Origin: DATAAZ01 sp036259875 | Lineage (GTDB): Bacteria > Actinomycetota > Thermoleophilia > Gaiellales > Gaiellaceae | Length of the DNA stretch: 13,519 nucleotides | Direction of reading: 5' to 3' | Assembly: GCA_036259875.1 (NCBI GenBank) | Contig: DATAAZ010000045.1 | Location: 1-13,519, forward strand | Part shown: positions 12,248 to 13,519 of the stretch, piece after piece | Layout of the letters: each line of letters opens with the position of its first letter | Position numbering within the stretch: the stretch's first letter is position 1 | Made by a program: the position numbers and the translations under genes | Notes under the pieces: generated by a model | Told to the model about the DNA's origin: nothing | Seen by the model: only the letters and a program-made list of their open reading frames with translations | Database searches by the model: none

Positions 12248-13519
12248 GGGTAGATCCCGCGCGCGTGCAGCGCGTCGGCTACCTCGCGGATCGAGGTGAC
12301 GAGGGCGGCGCGGCGCAGGCTGAGCGACTCCTCGTCCGCCAGCGTCCAGACGCGGTCCAGCGCGTCGCGCATGAGCTCGCCGAGCCGCGTGCGGATCTCC
12401 TCGCGCGTCCAGAAGAGGCGCTGGATGTCCTGGACCCACTCGAAGTACGAGACCGCGACGCCGCCCGCGTTCGTGAGGATGTCGGGCAAGATCGGGATGC
12501 CGCGCTCGCCGAGGATCTCGTCCGCCTCGAGCGTCGTCGGGCCGTTCGCGCCCTCGGCGACGAGGCGCGCGGCGATCGCCGCCGCATTCTCCTCCGTGAC
12601 CTGTCGCTCGGTCGCCGCGAGGACGAGGACGTCACACGGAAGCTCGAGCAGCTCGGCATTCGTCAGGTCGCTTGCGCCGCGGAAGCCGGCGACTCCGCCC
12701 TGCTCGGCCCGCCAGCGGTCGAGCGCGTCGAGGTCGAGCCCGTCCTCGTCGTGGATGCCGCCGTGGATGTCCGAGACGGCGACGATGCGGGCGCCGCGTG
12801 CGACGAGCTCGTGGGCGGCGACGCCGCCGACCTTTCCGAACCCCTGGACGACGCAGCGCGCGCCCGCGAGGGTCGAGCCGAGGCGGTCGACGGCTCCCTC
12901 GACGATCATGACGACCCCGATTCCGGTCGCCTCGGGCCTCAGCACGGATCCGCCGACCACGAGCGGCTTTCCCGTCACGATCTCCGGAACGGCGTACCCG
13001 ACCTGCATCGAGTACGTGTCCATCATCCAGGCCATCGTCTGCTCGTCGGTCGCCATGTCCGGCGCCGGGATGTCACGCTGCGGGCCGATCACCGGCAGGA
13101 GCTCCGAGGTGAACCGCCGCGTGAGCCCCTCCCGCTCGTGCTCGGAGAGGGCGCGAGGATCGCAGCGGACGCCGCCCTTGGCGCCGCCGTACGGCAGTCG
13201 GAGGAGCGCGCACTTCCACGTCATCCACATCGCGAGCGCCGCACACTCGCCGAGCGTCACGGCGGGGTCGTAGCGCACGCCGCCCTTCGTCGGCCCGAGG
13301 ACGCTCGAGTGCTGGACGCGGTAGCCCTGGTACACCGCGAGCGAGCCGTCGTCGAGACGCACGGGCACCGCGACGGCGAGCGTGTGCGTCCACCCGTCCA
13401 CCGTCTCGTCGAGTCCTTCCGCGCGGCGGTTGTAGCCGGCGTTGTTGACCAGCACATCGACGCCGCCGAGCTCGTCGGCGAGGCTCGCCACGACGTCGCC
13501 GGCGCGCTCGGGCGTCGCG
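12244..13519 (-). CDS. Glutamate dehydrogenase fused in frame to a short-chain dehydrogenase fragment (partial, 5' end outside)
   Basis: The Glu/Leu/Phe/Val dehydrogenase part runs from about 13375 to 12244. It interconverts glutamate and 2-oxoglutarate plus ammonia. Numbered from GTG 13491: RVQHSSVLGPTKGGVRY (58-74), MWMTWKCALLRLPYGGAKGG (88-107, substrate and catalytic lysines), PAPDMATDE (142-150), NAD(P) fold QGFGKVGG (216-223), then EGANGPTT and PILPDILTNAGGV farther on. The usual first 35-40 residues of the dehydrogenase are absent. In their place the frame continues upstream into GGVDVLVNNAG (9-19), a short-chain dehydrogenase motif, and stays open past 13491 (codons ERAGDVV) to the window edge. 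So the true start is not in the window. The dehydrogenase identity is certain; whether the joined gene is real is not. Coupled by GTGA to the CBS gene. Confidence 0.88.
   Translation of the reverse strand, partial: ATPERAGDVVASLADELGGVDVLVNNAGYNRRAEGLDETVDGWTHTLAVAVPVRLDDGSLAVYQGYRVQHSSVLGPTKGGVRYDPAVTLGECAALAMWMTWKCALLRLPYGGAKGGVRCDPRALSEHEREGLTRRFTSELLPVIGPQRDIPAPDMATDEQTMAWMMDTYSMQVGYAVPEIVTGKPLVVGGSVLRPEATGIGVVMIVEGAVDRLGSTLAGARCVVQGFGKVGGVAAHELVARGARIVAVSDIHGGIHDEDGLDLDALDRWRAEQGGVAGFRGASDLTNAELLELPCDVLVLAATERQVTEENAAAIAARLVAEGANGPTTLEADEILGERGIPILPDILTNAGGVAVSYFEWVQDIQRLFWTREEIRTRLGELMRDALDRVWTLADEESLSLRRAALVTSIREVADALHARGIYP
13375..13519 (-). other. Short-chain dehydrogenase (SDR) fragment at the 5' side of the dehydrogenase gene
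   Basis: About 48 codons with the SDR pattern ADELGGVDVLVNNAGYNRR followed by DETVDGWTHTLAV, the strand-4 and helix-4 region of classical SDR enzymes. The normal continuation (VN-type strand, then Ser-Tyr-xxx-Lys catalytic site) is replaced by the glutamate dehydrogenase sequence AVPVRLDDGS. The Rossmann glycine motif would lie outside the window. Confidence 0.75.

Noticed and set aside
12248..12439. Upstream extension of the CBS protein frame to 12439.
   Set aside because: It overlaps the dehydrogenase gene and is low-complexity; the GTGA-coupled start at 12247 begins right at the CBS domain.

Overview
The window is high-GC DNA from an actinobacterium, most likely of the Thermoleophilia/Gaiellales-Solirubrobacterales type. 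This placement is inferred from GC-rich codon use, frequent GTG/TTG/CTG starts, an AfsR/SARP-like BTAD regulator, and an initiator tRNA with the C1:U72 end typical of actinobacteria. No CRISPR array, insertion sequence or phage gene was seen.

Region 1 (1-5360) looks like a divergent catabolic locus for an N-acylated amino sugar. On the minus strand lie a small VOC-fold protein, an ABC ATPase of the nitrate/sulfonate/taurine type and its permease, which is cut by the window edge. On the plus strand lie a ROK-family repressor, a PIG-L/LmbE deacetylase, a NagB-like sugar-phosphate isomerase/deaminase with an altered active site, and a YdjC/ChbG carbohydrate deacetylase. Between the two arms is a near-perfect palindrome (1706-1724) whose two half-sites can each be read as the -10 box of one of two facing promoters. 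This suggests one ROK repressor switches both arms. The inferred logic is uptake, removal of acyl groups by two unrelated deacetylases, then isomerisation/deamination. The substrate is not known.

Region 2 (5406-9355) holds a 1173-residue SARP/BTAD-AAA regulator on the minus strand and, divergently, a 70-residue two-helix membrane protein. Between them are four heptamers spaced exactly 11 bp apart, the layout of a SARP binding site, followed by a 17-bp dyad. The small gene ends at a strong terminator.

Region 3 (9356-9669) is about 210 bp of DNA with no recognised gene, a second bidirectional terminator and the initiator tRNA-fMet on the minus strand.

Region 4 (9706-11840, plus) encodes a Ppx/GppA phosphatase and a class III (GSAM-like) aminotransferase, closely packed.

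Region 5 (11837-13519, minus) encodes a glutamate dehydrogenase translationally coupled to a two-CBS-domain protein. The stop codons of the CBS gene and of the convergent aminotransferase gene share one CTAG. Upstream, the dehydrogenase reading frame runs without a stop into a short-chain-dehydrogenase fragment containing the NNAG motif. This is either a real recombinant gene or an assembly chimera.
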